From assembly GCF_902497555.1 (NCBI RefSeq), contig NZ_CABVGP010000002.1, positions 942,501 through 1,006,500 of the forward strand: DNA of 64,000 bases, in the 5' to 3' direction. The notes beneath the pieces are model-generated. The model was not told the DNA's origin, did no database searches, and worked only from the letters and a program-made list of their open reading frames with translations. This document shows positions 41,749 to 50,867 of this stretch, piece by piece; position 1 is the stretch's first letter; each line of letters starts with the position of its first letter. Position numbers and translations under genes: made by a program. The DNA comes from Amycolatopsis camponoti. GTDB lineage: Bacteria; Actinomycetota; Actinomycetes; Mycobacteriales; Pseudonocardiaceae.

Positions 41749-42501
41749 TCAGGCGGTCGCGCCGCCGTCGACCACCAGGTCGTGCCCCACGGTGAAGGCC
41801 GCTTCGTCCGAAGCCAGCCACAGCACCGCGGCGGCCACCTCGGCGGTGGCTCCCACCCGGCCCAGCGGGATCGCGTCCTTCAGCCGCGCGGCGCGGTCCG
41901 CGTCCGTCTCGCCGGGACGCAGCGACATGTCCGTGTCGGTCGCCCCCGGGCTGACCGCGTTGATGCGGACGCCGTCGGCGATGTGGTCGCGCGCCGCCGT
42001 GCGGGTCAGCACGCTGACCGCGGCCTTCGACGCCGCGTACGCCGCCATGTTCGGCAGCCGGCCGTGCGCACCGATGTTCGACGCCATGTTGACGATCTTG
42101 CCGCCGCCGTGCGCCCGCATGTGCGCGACCTCGTGCTTCAGGCACCGCCACAACCCGGTCACGTTCGTGGCCAGCACCGCCTCGAAAGCGTCCTCTTCGA
42201 GGTCGGCGACCGGGGCCGGCGACCCGAGGATGCCCGCGTTGTTGAACGCGACGTCCAGTGCGCCGTGTCGCGCGACGACCGTCTCGACCATCCGCGCCAC
42301 GTCCGCCGAGTCGGTCACGTCGACCCTCACCGCACTCGCCGCGTCCCCGATCTCCTTGACCGCGGATGCGAGCCGCTGCTCGTCCCGGCCCGCGACGACC
42401 ACCGTCGCGCCCTCGGCCGCGAACGCCTTCGCCGTCGCCAGCCCGATGCCCGAGCCGCCGCCGGTCACCAGGACGACCTTGCCCGCGAACCGTGCCCCCA
42501 T
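41749..42501 (-). CDS. Short-chain dehydrogenase/reductase
   Basis: The 250-residue SDR oxidoreductase binds NAD(P)H through TGGGSGIGLATAKAFAAEG near residue 14. It has the NNAG motif near 90, the catalytic Ser in NMASNIGAHGR near 140 and YAASKAA near 154. The substrate is unknown. A TetR gene starts 23 bases upstream on the same strand, so it is the likely regulator. It converges on the micro-gene array, with the stop 56 bases after the array. Confidence 0.92.
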   Translation of the reverse strand: MGARFAGKVVLVTGGGSGIGLATAKAFAAEGATVVVAGRDEQRLASAVKEIGDAASAVRVDVTDSADVARMVETVVARHGALDVAFNNAGILGSPAPVADLEEDAFEAVLATNVTGLWRCLKHEVAHMRAHGGGKIVNMASNIGAHGRLPNMAAYAASKAAVSVLTRTAARDHIADGVRINAVSPGATDTDMSLRPGETDADRAARLKDAIPLGRVGATAEVAAAVLWLASDEAAFTVGHDLVVDGGATA

Positions 42502-42524
42502 GTCTGCCTTTCTTTCTGGTCTGA

Positions 42525-43112
42525 TCAGTCTCGAATGAGTACGCGCATCGCCTGCGAGACGGCCGAGTGCAGCCGGCTAGCCGCGTCCGTGCCCTTGCCC
42601 AGGACGCGCAGCCCCTGGAGCACGGTGAGCAGGAACCGGGCCAGCGTCGCCGGGTCGCTGCCGTCCGGGAGTTCGCCCTGCGAGCGAGCGCGTTCGAGCG
42701 CCATCGTCAGCGCGACTTCGAGGGTGTCCCAGCTGCGCTCCACGATCCGGGCGACCGCCGGATCGCGGGGGAGCAGCTCGATCGCCGCGTTGACGACGAA
42801 ACAGCCGATCGGCCCGTCCTCGCCGAGGATATCCGCCACATAACCGTCGAGAAGCCGCCGGACCGCGGCGACGCCCGGCCCCGGTTTCGACAGCTCGGAC
42901 ATGACCCGCGTGTCGGTCCGCTCGGCGTAGCGCTTCAGCGCCGTCACGTAGAAGTCGTGCTTCGTGCCGAAGGTCGCGTACAGGCTCGCCTTCGCGACGC
43001 CGAGGTGTGTGACGAGGTCGCTGACCGACGTCGCTTCGTAGCCTTGACGCCGGAAGAGCGCGAGCGCGGCGTCGCAGGCTTCGTCGACGTCGAACTCCTT
43101 GACCCTGGACAT
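42525..43112 (-). CDS. TetR-family regulator
   Basis: The 195-residue regulator has the N-terminal helix-turn-helix (ALALFRRQGYEATSVSDLVT, then HLGVAKASLYATFGTKHDFY) and a C-terminal domain like AcrR/TetR_C_6 (about 80-190). It probably represses itself and the downstream SDR; a palindrome lies 22 bases upstream of the ATG. The next gene toward the right is divergent. Confidence 0.9.
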   Translation of the reverse strand: MSRVKEFDVDEACDAALALFRRQGYEATSVSDLVTHLGVAKASLYATFGTKHDFYVTALKRYAERTDTRVMSELSKPGPGVAAVRRLLDGYVADILGEDGPIGCFVVNAAIELLPRDPAVARIVERSWDTLEVALTMALERARSQGELPDGSDPATLARFLLTVLQGLRVLGKGTDAASRLHSAVSQAMRVLIRD

Positions 43113-43134
43113 GATCGAACCCTAGCCGTATCCA

Positions 43135-43146
43135 GAACGATCGGTC
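43135..43146. promoter_or_regulatory. Palindromic operator of the TetR/SDR operon
   Basis: GAACGATCGGTC is an inverted repeat around CGATCG with one mismatched pair (GAA/GTC). It lies in the 119-base gap between divergent genes, 22 bases from the TetR start. Confidence 0.55.
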
Positions 43147-43231
43147 AAATAAACCGGCCGCGGTGTGTCGCCTCCGATGACGGCTCGTGCGGTGGCACGA
43201 TGGCTGACCTGACGGCCGGAGGGGGTGAGCG

Positions 43232-43591
43232 ATGCAGGACCTCACGCTGCCGCCGACGGTCGTCGCCACCCACCTGCGCTCCTGCGCCGAAGAGCTCGCC
43301 GCGAGCCTGCGCTGCGGCGGCCCGGGCGCCACGACCACCGAGCTGACCGACGTCGTCGCGCACCTGGTCGCGGGCCAGGAAGCCATCTCTCACGCGCTCG
43401 CCGGACTCGCCGCCCGCGTCGAAGGCGGCACGAACGCGCTCGCCGCGGCCCCGCCCCTCGACGTCGAGGTCGTCACCGAGGTGCTCCGCGAGGCGGCGAT
43501 CGCGGCCCGGTGCGCCGCCGAAGCGCTCGACGAGGTCACGCCGTCGTTCGAATGTGTGAGCGAATCCGTGGCGCCTGACACCCGTTTGTAG
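43232..43591 (+). CDS. Hypothetical protein, helical, Ala-rich
   Basis: The 119-residue protein has no recognised family. It is mainly alpha-helical with heptad-like Ala/Leu spacing (THLRSCAEELAASLRC, ELTDVVAHLVAGQEAISH, VEVVTEVLREAAIAARCAAE) and three Cys residues. No signal peptide is present. It lies 53 bases before ku; joint transcription is possible but a role in repair is not shown. Confidence 0.55.
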   Translation: MQDLTLPPTVVATHLRSCAEELAASLRCGGPGATTTELTDVVAHLVAGQEAISHALAGLAARVEGGTNALAAAPPLDVEVVTEVLREAAIAARCAAEALDEVTPSFECVSESVAPDTRL

Positions 43592-43644
43592 CTGTCGGGG
43601 CGCGCGGGCGCCTGTCTAGCCTGGGAGCTGCGGAGGTGGCTCGC

Positions 43645-44517
43645 ATGCGCGCGATGTGGATGGGCACGATCGGGTTCGGCAGTTACGCCATTCCGGTGAA
43701 GGCGTACAGCGCGACCGAGGACCGCGAGATCCCGCTGCACCAGGTGCACGAGGCCGACGGCGGCCGCGTCCGGGTCAAGCGGGTGTGCGAGGTCGACGGT
43801 GCCGAGGTGCCGCCCGAGCAGATGGTCCGCGGGTACGTCGTGCCCGGCGGTGACGTCGTCCTACTGTCGGATCACGAGCTCGCGTCGCTCCCGATGCCCG
43901 GCCGCACGATCGCCATCCGCGGGTTCGCGCCGCTCGCCGACGTCGACCCGATCTGGTTCGCGAAGAGCTACTACCTCGAGCCGGAGCCGGCGGGCACGAA
44001 GCCGTACGTGCTGTTCAGCGAGGCCTTGCAGCAGTCGGGGCGGATCGCGCTGGTCACGGTCGCCCTGCGCCGCCGCGAGACGCTCGGCGCCCTGCGCGTG
44101 CGCGACCAGGTGATCGTGCTGGAGACGATGTTGTGGCCCGACGAGGTGCGCACGCCCGACTTCCCGTTCCGGCACGCCGACGTCGACATCCGGCCCGGTG
44201 AGCTGCGGCGCGCGGTGAACCTCGTCGAGGAGCTGACCGGCGAGTTCGACCCCGGCCGCTATCCCGACCGTTACCGCGAGGCGTTCCAGGCGTTGGTCCA
44301 GGCGAAGATCGACGGCGCGGAGGTCGTCCAGCCGACGGCCGCCGCGCAGGCGGAGGGCGTCACGCGGCTGCTGGCGGCCCTGCAGGAGTCGGCGTCCGAA
44401 GCCGAAGACGAGCGCACCGCGTCCGTCGCGAAGGCCAAGGCTGCGGCGTCGAGGGCGGCGAAGGCGCGCACGACGGCGAGGCGGGCCGCGGCCCGCAACC
44501 GCGCGAAGACGTCTTGA
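43645..44517 (+). CDS. ku: Ku, non-homologous end-joining DNA-binding protein
   Basis: The 290-residue homodimeric protein binds broken DNA ends and recruits ligase LigD. It starts MRAMWMGTIGFGSYAIPVK and contains HQVHEADGGRVRVKRVCEVDG, the bridge region YYLEPEPAGTKPYVLFSEAL and a basic Ala/Lys/Arg-rich tail (about 255-290) that may aid DNA binding. The ATG at 43645, with GGAGG 8 bases away, is preferred over the GTG at 43636. No LigD gene is in the window. Confidence 0.95.
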   Translation: MRAMWMGTIGFGSYAIPVKAYSATEDREIPLHQVHEADGGRVRVKRVCEVDGAEVPPEQMVRGYVVPGGDVVLLSDHELASLPMPGRTIAIRGFAPLADVDPIWFAKSYYLEPEPAGTKPYVLFSEALQQSGRIALVTVALRRRETLGALRVRDQVIVLETMLWPDEVRTPDFPFRHADVDIRPGELRRAVNLVEELTGEFDPGRYPDRYREAFQALVQAKIDGAEVVQPTAAAQAEGVTRLLAALQESASEAEDERTASVAKAKAAASRAAKARTTARRAAARNRAKTS

Positions 44518-44626
44518 GTAGTACTACCCACGGGTAATTGAGGGTTCTCCCACTGCTGGCCGGGTGCCCGGCGCGGCAAACTTCGTTCTGCCAGCGGGTA
44601 CCGGACCGCTGGTGAGGGGGAGGAAA

Positions 44627-44710
44627 CCGGACGGCCCCTGGGGAGGTGAGCCGTCCGGGCACCAGGGTTCCGGGGCGGGCCGACGGAGGAGCGGCCCGTT
44701 CCCGGAACCC
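44627..44710. terminator. Two strong consecutive hairpins between ku and marR
   Basis: Hairpin A pairs CCGGACGGC (44627-44635) with GCCGTCCGG (44650-44658). Hairpin B pairs GGGTTCCGGG (44665-44674) with CCCGGAACCC (44701-44710), plus an inner 6-bp stem GGGCCG/CGGCCC. They fill much of the 277-base gap 44518-44794, which holds no gene. They may end both converging operons; no known riboswitch class matched by eye. Confidence 0.65.
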
Positions 44711-44794
44711 GTGCCGCACCGCGGGGAGGCGGAGCGGGAAGAGGGGATGGCCCGGAGCCGCCGTGGAGGGATCGAGGGGTCTCCGCGGCGGCTT

Positions 44795-45259
44795 TCAGGC
44801 GTCCGCGACCCGGAGCATCAGCTCCGAAGCCAGGCTCAGCAGCTGCCGCTCGGTCGGCGACAACGTCGACTCGATCGCGCCGGCCAGCCAGCGTTCCCGC
44901 CGGATGCTGTACTCGCGCAGCACGGCCAGCCCCGCCGGCGTGATGCTCACCAGCGAACGGCGCCCGTCCGCCGGATCCGGTGAGCGCGTCACCAGCTCGC
45001 GTTCGGTCACCCAGGCCAGGATCCGGGTCAGCGACTGCGGCTGCAGCCGCTCCGCCTCGGCCAGCTCGGTCGGCGTGTGCGTGCCCGCCCGGTAGAGCCT
45101 GCTCAGCACCGCCAGCACCGCCGGGCCCGGGCCGTTGAGGTCCCGCTCCGAGCGCATCCGCCAGTTCAGCCGTCCGACGCCCTCGCGGACCCGCCGGGCC
45201 AGCTCGGCCAGCTCGGGGTCCGCGCTGACCGGTGCTGCGACGTCGGGTTCGGGCTGCAT
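44795..45259 (-). CDS. MarR-family regulator
   Basis: The 154-residue winged-helix protein shows LAVLSRLYRAGTHTPTELAE, the recognition helix RLQPQSLTRILAWVTER and the wing SPDPADGRRSLVSIT. The ATG beginning MQPEPDVAAP is used because the frame upstream is without family residues. It lies 109 bases downstream of an ABC exporter on the same strand and may control it through the palindromes at 47179-47212. Confidence 0.88.
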   Translation of the reverse strand: MQPEPDVAAPVSADPELAELARRVREGVGRLNWRMRSERDLNGPGPAVLAVLSRLYRAGTHTPTELAEAERLQPQSLTRILAWVTERELVTRSPDPADGRRSLVSITPAGLAVLREYSIRRERWLAGAIESTLSPTERQLLSLASELMLRVADA

Positions 45260-45368
45260 GGCCCCCAGGTTACTGATCCGGCCCAAGGTAGGCCGACCTC
45301 CGCGCGGCACGTAACCGCTGCTACGAAGCCATTCGGCCGTGACTGTGGTCGGATCGGTAACGATCGGC

Positions 45369-47162
45369 TCAGTAGGCGGTTCCCCGCACCAGCCGGGCGT
45401 ACCGCCCGTCGCGCGCCAGCAGCTCCGCGTGCGTGCCGCGTTCGACGATCCGGCCCTCGTGCAGCACCACGATCTGGTCGGCGTGCTCCACAGTGGACAG
45501 CCGGTGCGCGATCGTCAGCGTCGTGCGGCCCGCGGCGAGCCGGTCGAGCTCGGCCTGCACCGAGCGTTCGGTGCGGGTGTCCAGCGCGCTGGTCGCCTCG
45601 TCGAGGATGAGCACCGGCGGGTTGCGCAGCAGGATCCGGGCGATCGCCATCCGCTGCTTCTCGCCACCGGAGAAGCGGTAGCCGCGCTGGCCCACGACCG
45701 TGTCGTACCCGTCGGGCAGCCCGGCCAGGGTGTCGTGGATGTGCGCGGCCTTCGCCGCCGCCTCGATCTCCTCGTCGGTCGCGTCCGGTTTCGCGAAGCG
45801 CAGGTTCTCGCGGACGGTGTCGTGGAACAGGTAGGTCTCCTGCGACACCATCCCGACGCCCGCCGCGAGCGAGGCCAGCGTGACGTCGCGGATGTCGGTG
45901 CCGTCGATCTCCACGGACCCGTCGCTCACCTCGTACAGCCGCGCCACCAGGTACGCGAGCGTCGTCTTGCCCGAGCCGGTCGAGCCGACCAGCGCCGTCG
46001 TGGTCCCGGCCGGGACGTCGAGGTCGATGTCGTGCAGCGTCAGCGGGCCTTCGTCGTCGTAGCGGAAGGAGACACCGCGCATCGAGACGTCCCCATGCCG
46101 GACGTCCAGCGTGCCCGCGCCCGGCTTGTCGCTGATCTCCACCGGCAGGTCGAGGACCTCGAAGATGCGCCCGAACAGCGCCTTCGACGTCGCCACGTTC
46201 TGCCCGATCGTCTGCATCGCGCTGGCCGGCGCGACCAGGCGGTTGAGCATGCTGGTGAACGCCACGACCGTGCCGAGCGAGATCGGCGACGCGCCGCCCG
46301 CCAGCGCCAGCCCGGCGATCCAGTAGACCAGCGCCGGGATCACGGTCAGGCTCATCGCCCGCGACGCGAGCTGCCAGCGTCCGGCCAGTGCCGCCGCGCG
46401 TTCCAGCGACGCGATCTCCCGCGACTCCGCGCCGAACCGCTCGCGCATCGCCCGTTCGTTGCCCATGGTCTTGGCGAGCAGCACGCCGGTGACCGACAGG
46501 GACTCCTCGACCATCGTGGTCAGCCGGGCCATCCGCCGGGTCCGGCCGCGGGCCAGCGTCCGCCGCTTCTTGCCGAGCCGCAGCGTGAACAGCAGGAACA
46601 GCGGGACGACGATCAGCGAGAGCGCCGCGAGCTGCCAGTCGAGCGCGAACAGCGCCGCGGTGATGGCGATCGTCGTGGTCGCGTTCTGCACCATCGACCC
46701 GGCGGTCGTGGTGATGACGTTGTCGACACCGCCGATGTCGTTGAACACCCGCGAGAGCACTTCGCCGCTCTTCGTCCGGGTGAAGAAGCCCAGTGACATC
46801 CGCTGCAGGTGGCCGTAGACGGTGACGCGCAGCTCGTTCATCACCCGCTGGCCGATGGTGTTGGACAGCCCGGTCGTGGCGACGCCGAGGGAGCCGCTGC
46901 CGACCGCGCAGGCGATCATCCCCGCCGCCAGGACGCTGATCAGGAGCGTGTCGCGGTGCGGCAGCGCGTCGTCGAGGATCTCCCGCAGCAGGAACGGCGA
47001 GACGACGCCGAGGCCGGCCTGCAGCACGATCAGCGAGAACAGCGCGGCGAGGGGCCCGCGGTGCGGGCGGAACAGGCCGGCGATCCGCCGGAGGGGGACC
47101 GGCTCGTCGGTGTCGGCGGCCGGTTCGGCGAGCGACGGCCGGGGTCTGGTCGCGGAAGTCAT
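45369..47162 (-). CDS. ABC-type exporter, fused membrane and ATPase domains
   Basis: The 597-residue half-transporter has a six-helix membrane domain (about 30-330) and an ATPase domain with Walker A GSTGSGKTTLAYLV near 392, Q-loop SQETYLFHDTVREN, signature FSGGEKQRM near 496, Walker B VLILDEATSALD near 516 and His-loop IAHRLSTV. It resembles MdlB/LmrA-like lipid or multidrug exporters that work as homodimers. The neighbouring MarR and operator-like palindromes suggest induction by a toxic compound. Confidence 0.95.
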   Translation of the reverse strand: MTSATRPRPSLAEPAADTDEPVPLRRIAGLFRPHRGPLAALFSLIVLQAGLGVVSPFLLREILDDALPHRDTLLISVLAAGMIACAVGSGSLGVATTGLSNTIGQRVMNELRVTVYGHLQRMSLGFFTRTKSGEVLSRVFNDIGGVDNVITTTAGSMVQNATTTIAITAALFALDWQLAALSLIVVPLFLLFTLRLGKKRRTLARGRTRRMARLTTMVEESLSVTGVLLAKTMGNERAMRERFGAESREIASLERAAALAGRWQLASRAMSLTVIPALVYWIAGLALAGGASPISLGTVVAFTSMLNRLVAPASAMQTIGQNVATSKALFGRIFEVLDLPVEISDKPGAGTLDVRHGDVSMRGVSFRYDDEGPLTLHDIDLDVPAGTTTALVGSTGSGKTTLAYLVARLYEVSDGSVEIDGTDIRDVTLASLAAGVGMVSQETYLFHDTVRENLRFAKPDATDEEIEAAAKAAHIHDTLAGLPDGYDTVVGQRGYRFSGGEKQRMAIARILLRNPPVLILDEATSALDTRTERSVQAELDRLAAGRTTLTIAHRLSTVEHADQIVVLHEGRIVERGTHAELLARDGRYARLVRGTAY

Positions 47163-47178
47163 ACACGCATGTTTACCT

Positions 47179-47212
47179 ATTGCGGCGATAGTCGCCAGTG
47201 AATTTCCGCAAT
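47179..47212. promoter_or_regulatory. Nested palindromes upstream of the ABC exporter
   Basis: The outer arms ATTGCGG (47179-47185) and CCGCAAT (47206-47212) enclose the perfect inner repeat GGCGA-TAG-TCGCC (47184-47196). The region between 47163 and 47380 is unusually A/T-rich for this genome and separates the exporter from the divergent ffh. It is a good candidate MarR site. Confidence 0.55.
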
Positions 47213-47380
47213 TAAAGGCGACTTTACCTCAGTCTCGCCCGTGAAGTGGTAAATCTATGTGTACTAATTGCGTGCGCGAACTTCGCGTACCCGTGAGGTG
47301 GGGGAGCCGGAGCGACTACCCTCGGGAGGGCCGGCTTCGTCCGGCGCGCCACTCTCGACCCAGCTGGAGCGTGCACACCC

Positions 47381-48919
47381 GTGTTCGACACCCTGTCCGA
47401 TCGGCTCACCGCCGCCCTGCAGACGCTCACGCGCAAGGGCAAGCTGTCCGACGCCGACATCGACGCCACCGCGCGCGAGATCCGCATCGCGCTGCTGGAG
47501 GCCGACGTCGCCCTCGGCGTGGTCAAGACCTTCATCGCGCGGATCAAGGAGCGGGCGAAGGGCGCCGAGGTCTCCCAGGCGCTCAACCCCGCCCAGCAGG
47601 TCATCAAGATCGTCAACGAGGAGCTCGTCGGCATCCTCGGCGGCGAGACGCGCCGGCTGAACCTGGCCAAGAACCCGCCCACCGTGATCATGCTCGCGGG
47701 CCTGCAGGGTGCCGGTAAGACGACGCTCGCCGGCAAGCTCGCGCTGTGGCTGAAGAAGCAGGGCCACGCGCCGATGCTGGTCGCCTGCGACCTCCAGCGC
47801 CCGAACGCCGTGACGCAGCTGCAGGTCGTCGGCGAGCGCGCCGGGGTCGTCACCTTCGCGCCGGAGCCCGGCAACGGCGTCGGCGACCCGGTCGACGTCG
47901 CCCGCCGCGCCATCGCCGAGGCGAAGCACGCGCAGCACGACGTCGTTGTGGTCGACACCGCCGGTCGCCTGGGCGTCGACGAAGAGCTGATGAAGCAGGC
48001 CGCGGACATCCGCGACGCCGTCCAGCCGGACGAGACGCTGTTCGTCGTCGACGCGATGATCGGCCAGGACGCCGTGACCACGGCGGAGGCGTTCCGCGAC
48101 GGCGTCGGCTTCACCGGCGTCGTGCTGACGAAGCTCGACGGTGACGCCCGCGGTGGTGCCGCGCTGAGCGTCCGCGAGGTCACCGGCCAGCCGATCCTCT
48201 TCGCCTCCAACGGCGAGAAGCTCGAGGACTTCGACACCTTCCACCCGGACCGGATGGCGTCGCGGATCCTCGGCATGGGCGACGTGCTGACCCTGATCGA
48301 GCAGGCCGAGCAGGCCTTCGACCAGGACCAGGCCGAGAAGGCCGCGGAGAAGCTGTCGAGCGGCCAGCTCACCCTCGAAGACTTCCTCGAGCAGATGCTC
48401 GCGGTCCGCAAGATGGGCCCGATCGGCAACCTGCTCGGCATGCTTCCGGGCGCCGGCCAGATGAAGGACCAGCTGGCCCAGGTCGACGACAAGCACCTCG
48501 ACAAGCTGCAGGCGATCATCCGCGGCATGACGCCCGCCGAGCGCGACAACCCGAAGATGATCAACGGGTCGCGCCGGCTGCGCATCGCCAACGGCTCGGG
48601 CGTCTCCGTCCGCGAGGTCAACGACCTGGTCAACCGGTTCTTCGAGGCACGCAAGATGATGGCCCAGATGGCCGGCCGGTTCGGCTTCGGCGGCGGGGGT
48701 GGCGGCTCCAAGACGCGCAAGGGCAAGAAGGGCAAGAAGGGCCGCGGCCCGACGCAGCCCAAGGTCCGCGGCGGCTTCCCCGGCGGCATGCCGATGCTGC
48801 CTCCCGGCGGGCAGATGCCCGGCGGGATGCCCGACCTTTCGAAGCTGGGCGGCATGAACGACGTCCCGGGCTTCGACCCGTCGAAGTTCAAGCTGCCGAA
48901 GAACCCCAAGGACAATTGA
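47381..48919 (+). CDS. ffh: Signal recognition particle protein Ffh
   Basis: The 512-residue GTPase with 4.5S RNA binds signal peptides on nascent membrane proteins. The N domain (1-90), G domain (GLQGAGKTTLAGKL near 106, DTAGRLG near 192, TKLDGDARGG near 247) and Met-rich M domain (about 300-435, IGNLLGMLPGAGQMK, then GSRRLRIANGSGVSVREVN) are all intact. The tail (about 440-512) has GGGGGGSKTRKGKKGKKGRG and a Gly/Met/Pro-rich stretch, longer than in E. coli. The start is GTG. Confidence 0.97.
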   Translation: MFDTLSDRLTAALQTLTRKGKLSDADIDATAREIRIALLEADVALGVVKTFIARIKERAKGAEVSQALNPAQQVIKIVNEELVGILGGETRRLNLAKNPPTVIMLAGLQGAGKTTLAGKLALWLKKQGHAPMLVACDLQRPNAVTQLQVVGERAGVVTFAPEPGNGVGDPVDVARRAIAEAKHAQHDVVVVDTAGRLGVDEELMKQAADIRDAVQPDETLFVVDAMIGQDAVTTAEAFRDGVGFTGVVLTKLDGDARGGAALSVREVTGQPILFASNGEKLEDFDTFHPDRMASRILGMGDVLTLIEQAEQAFDQDQAEKAAEKLSSGQLTLEDFLEQMLAVRKMGPIGNLLGMLPGAGQMKDQLAQVDDKHLDKLQAIIRGMTPAERDNPKMINGSRRLRIANGSGVSVREVNDLVNRFFEARKMMAQMAGRFGFGGGGGGSKTRKGKKGKKGRGPTQPKVRGGFPGGMPMLPPGGQMPGGMPDLSKLGGMNDVPGFDPSKFKLPKNPKDN

Positions 48920-49992
48920 GCACCGCGCTCCACGCCGCCGGGGTGGTCCTGCCCGGCGGCGAGTCCCGGGACCTCTGGATCACCGGCGGCCGGATTTCGT
49001 TCGAGCCGGTGGCGGACGCCGAGACGCTGGGCCGGGACGTCTTCCTGGTGCCCGGCCTGGTCGACGCGCACTGCCACCCCGGCATCGGCGTCGGCGGGCC
49101 GGTCTCCCTGGAAGAGGCGACGGAGCAGGCACTGGCCGACCGCGCCGCGGGCACGTTGCTCATCCGCGACTGCGGCCTGCCGATCGACGTCCGGCCGCTG
49201 CAGCGGCGCGCCGACCTGCCGACGATCATCCGCGCCGGGAAGCACCTCGCGCTGGCCAAGCGCTACATCCCCGGCCTCGGCATCGAGCTGGACGATCCCT
49301 CGCAGCTGCCCGAGGCGGTCGCCGAGCAGGCTCGTGACGGCGACGGCTGGGTCAAGCTGGTCGGCGACTGGATCGACCGCGGCGCGGGCGACCTGGCGCC
49401 GCTCTGGCCCGACGACGTCCTGGCCGAAGCCGTCAAGGTCGCGCACGACCTCGGCGCCCGCGTCACCGCGCACGTGTTCGGCGAAGCCGCCCTGCCCGGG
49501 CTGATCGCGTCCGGCATCGACTGCCTCGAGCACGGCACGGGACTGAGCGCCGACCAGCTCGCGGAACTGGCGCGCAACGACGTCGCGCTCGTGCCGACCC
49601 TGATCAACATCGAGAACTTCCCGGGCATCGCGGACAAGGCGGGCAAGTACCCGGCGTACGCGGACCACATGCGGGCCCTGCACGCCGGCGTCGGCGAGAT
49701 GGTCGCCACGGCCATCGAAGCGGGCGTACGCGTCTTCGCGGGCAGTGACGCCGGTGGCATGGTCGAGCACGGCCGGCTCGTCGACGAGATCGAGGCGCTG
49801 CACCGCGCGGGCATGACCCGTGAGGCGGCCCTGGCCAGCGCGTCCTGGGCCGCCCGCGACTGGCTCGGCCACCCGGGCATCGCCGACGGCGCACCCGCCG
49901 ACCTGCTCGTCTACGCGAGCGACCCGCGCGAAGACCTGGGCGTCCTGCGGCACCCGGAGCACATCGTGCTCGGCGGTGTCGTCTACGCGTAG
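48916..49992 (+). CDS. Amidohydrolase-family protein
   Basis: The 358-residue protein has the amidohydrolase fold, with VPGLVDAHCHPGIG near residue 44, KLVGDWIDRG near 147, VTAHVFGEAALPGL near 182, CLEHGTGLS near 202 and AGSDAGG near 275 as metal and substrate positions. It resembles imidazolonepropionase-like or prolidase-like members; the substrate is unknown. The TTG start overlaps the ffh stop by 4 bases, so this gene is coupled to ffh. Confidence 0.85.
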   Translation: MSTALHAAGVVLPGGESRDLWITGGRISFEPVADAETLGRDVFLVPGLVDAHCHPGIGVGGPVSLEEATEQALADRAAGTLLIRDCGLPIDVRPLQRRADLPTIIRAGKHLALAKRYIPGLGIELDDPSQLPEAVAEQARDGDGWVKLVGDWIDRGAGDLAPLWPDDVLAEAVKVAHDLGARVTAHVFGEAALPGLIASGIDCLEHGTGLSADQLAELARNDVALVPTLINIENFPGIADKAGKYPAYADHMRALHAGVGEMVATAIEAGVRVFAGSDAGGMVEHGRLVDEIEALHRAGMTREAALASASWAARDWLGHPGIADGAPADLLVYASDPREDLGVLRHPEHIVLGGVVYA

Positions 49993-50038
49993 ACCCCCGC
50001 CGTTTTCCTTGCGGGGTCGGCACTTTAGCGTGGGGCGC

Positions 50039-50764
50039 GTGACGGACGACGACGGCGCACGACGTGTGCTCAAGGCGCACTGGTGTTTCGTGGCGTTCTT
50101 CGCGGGTATCGCCGGCTACTACCTGATCAACCTCGTCATCGCCGCCGCGGTCAACCGCAACGTCGGCGAGTTCGACCCCCTCGAGCTGCACGACATCGGC
50201 CCGCTGCTGCTCCTGGCGTTCGTGCCCAACCTCCTGCTCGGCCTCGGCCCGGCGCTGGGTTCGTGGCGCTGGGGGGAGGGCCTGCGCGCGGACTTCGGGC
50301 TCAAGCCGACCTGGCGCGACGTCCGGATCGGCCTCGCCTGCGGCGCGCTCGCGCTGGTCGTCGGCTACGGCCTCAACCTGGTGCTGATCGCCGTCTACGG
50401 CGCCGACGACGTCTCCGACAGCCCGCTGAGCGACCTCGCCGACACCTTCGACGGCGACACCGTCTGGCTGGTGCTCGCCGCGGTGATCGTCATCGCCGGC
50501 GCACCGATCACGGAAGAACTGCTGGTCCGCGGCACGTTGTGGAACGCCCTGCAGTTCCACCGGGTCCCGCCGTGGGTGGTGCTCCTGCTCACCTCGCTGG
50601 TGTTCGCCCAGCTGCACGGCGAGCCGACGCGCACGATCGCCCTCTTCGGCCAGGGCATCGCGATCGGGCTGGCCCGGCACCTGTCCGGCCGGGTGAGCGC
50701 CGGGGTCATCGCGCACGCGGCCAACAACCTGCCGCCGGCGGTCCTGCTGTTCGTCGCGCACTGA
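50039..50764 (+). CDS. CPBP intramembrane metalloprotease, copy 1
   Basis: The 241-residue protein has about six transmembrane helices and the CPBP/Abi motifs: PITEELLVRGTLWNAL near residue 157 (EExxxR), LVFAQLHGEP near 187 and AHAANNLPPAV near 224. These form the metal-dependent active site of Rce1-type proteases. The natural substrate is unknown. The GTG start (MTDDDGARR) was chosen from the start of the helical region. A second CPBP gene follows. Confidence 0.85.
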   Translation: MTDDDGARRVLKAHWCFVAFFAGIAGYYLINLVIAAAVNRNVGEFDPLELHDIGPLLLLAFVPNLLLGLGPALGSWRWGEGLRADFGLKPTWRDVRIGLACGALALVVGYGLNLVLIAVYGADDVSDSPLSDLADTFDGDTVWLVLAAVIVIAGAPITEELLVRGTLWNALQFHRVPPWVVLLLTSLVFAQLHGEPTRTIALFGQGIAIGLARHLSGRVSAGVIAHAANNLPPAVLLFVAH

Positions 50765-50867
50765 GGGTGTTGCGATGATCGATGGACAGTAGTCGGACGG
50801 ATACTGTGTGATCACTTCCCGGCCGCTAGGCTCGTCGTAGGAGCCGACCGATCGCGGAGGGCAACGC

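Noticed and set aside
41120..42151. Long minus-strand frames with a repeated SRLRTARLL peptide over the array, and an extended N-terminus of the diguanylate cyclase
   Set aside because: The repeats are the reverse complement of the micro-gene units. The frames have no ribosome-binding site and no family similarity; GC-rich DNA lacks stops by chance.
44581..44710. Riboswitch or cobalamin-type RNA
   Set aside because: The stems are strong but no conserved core sequence of a known class is seen, and the flanking genes converge on the region.
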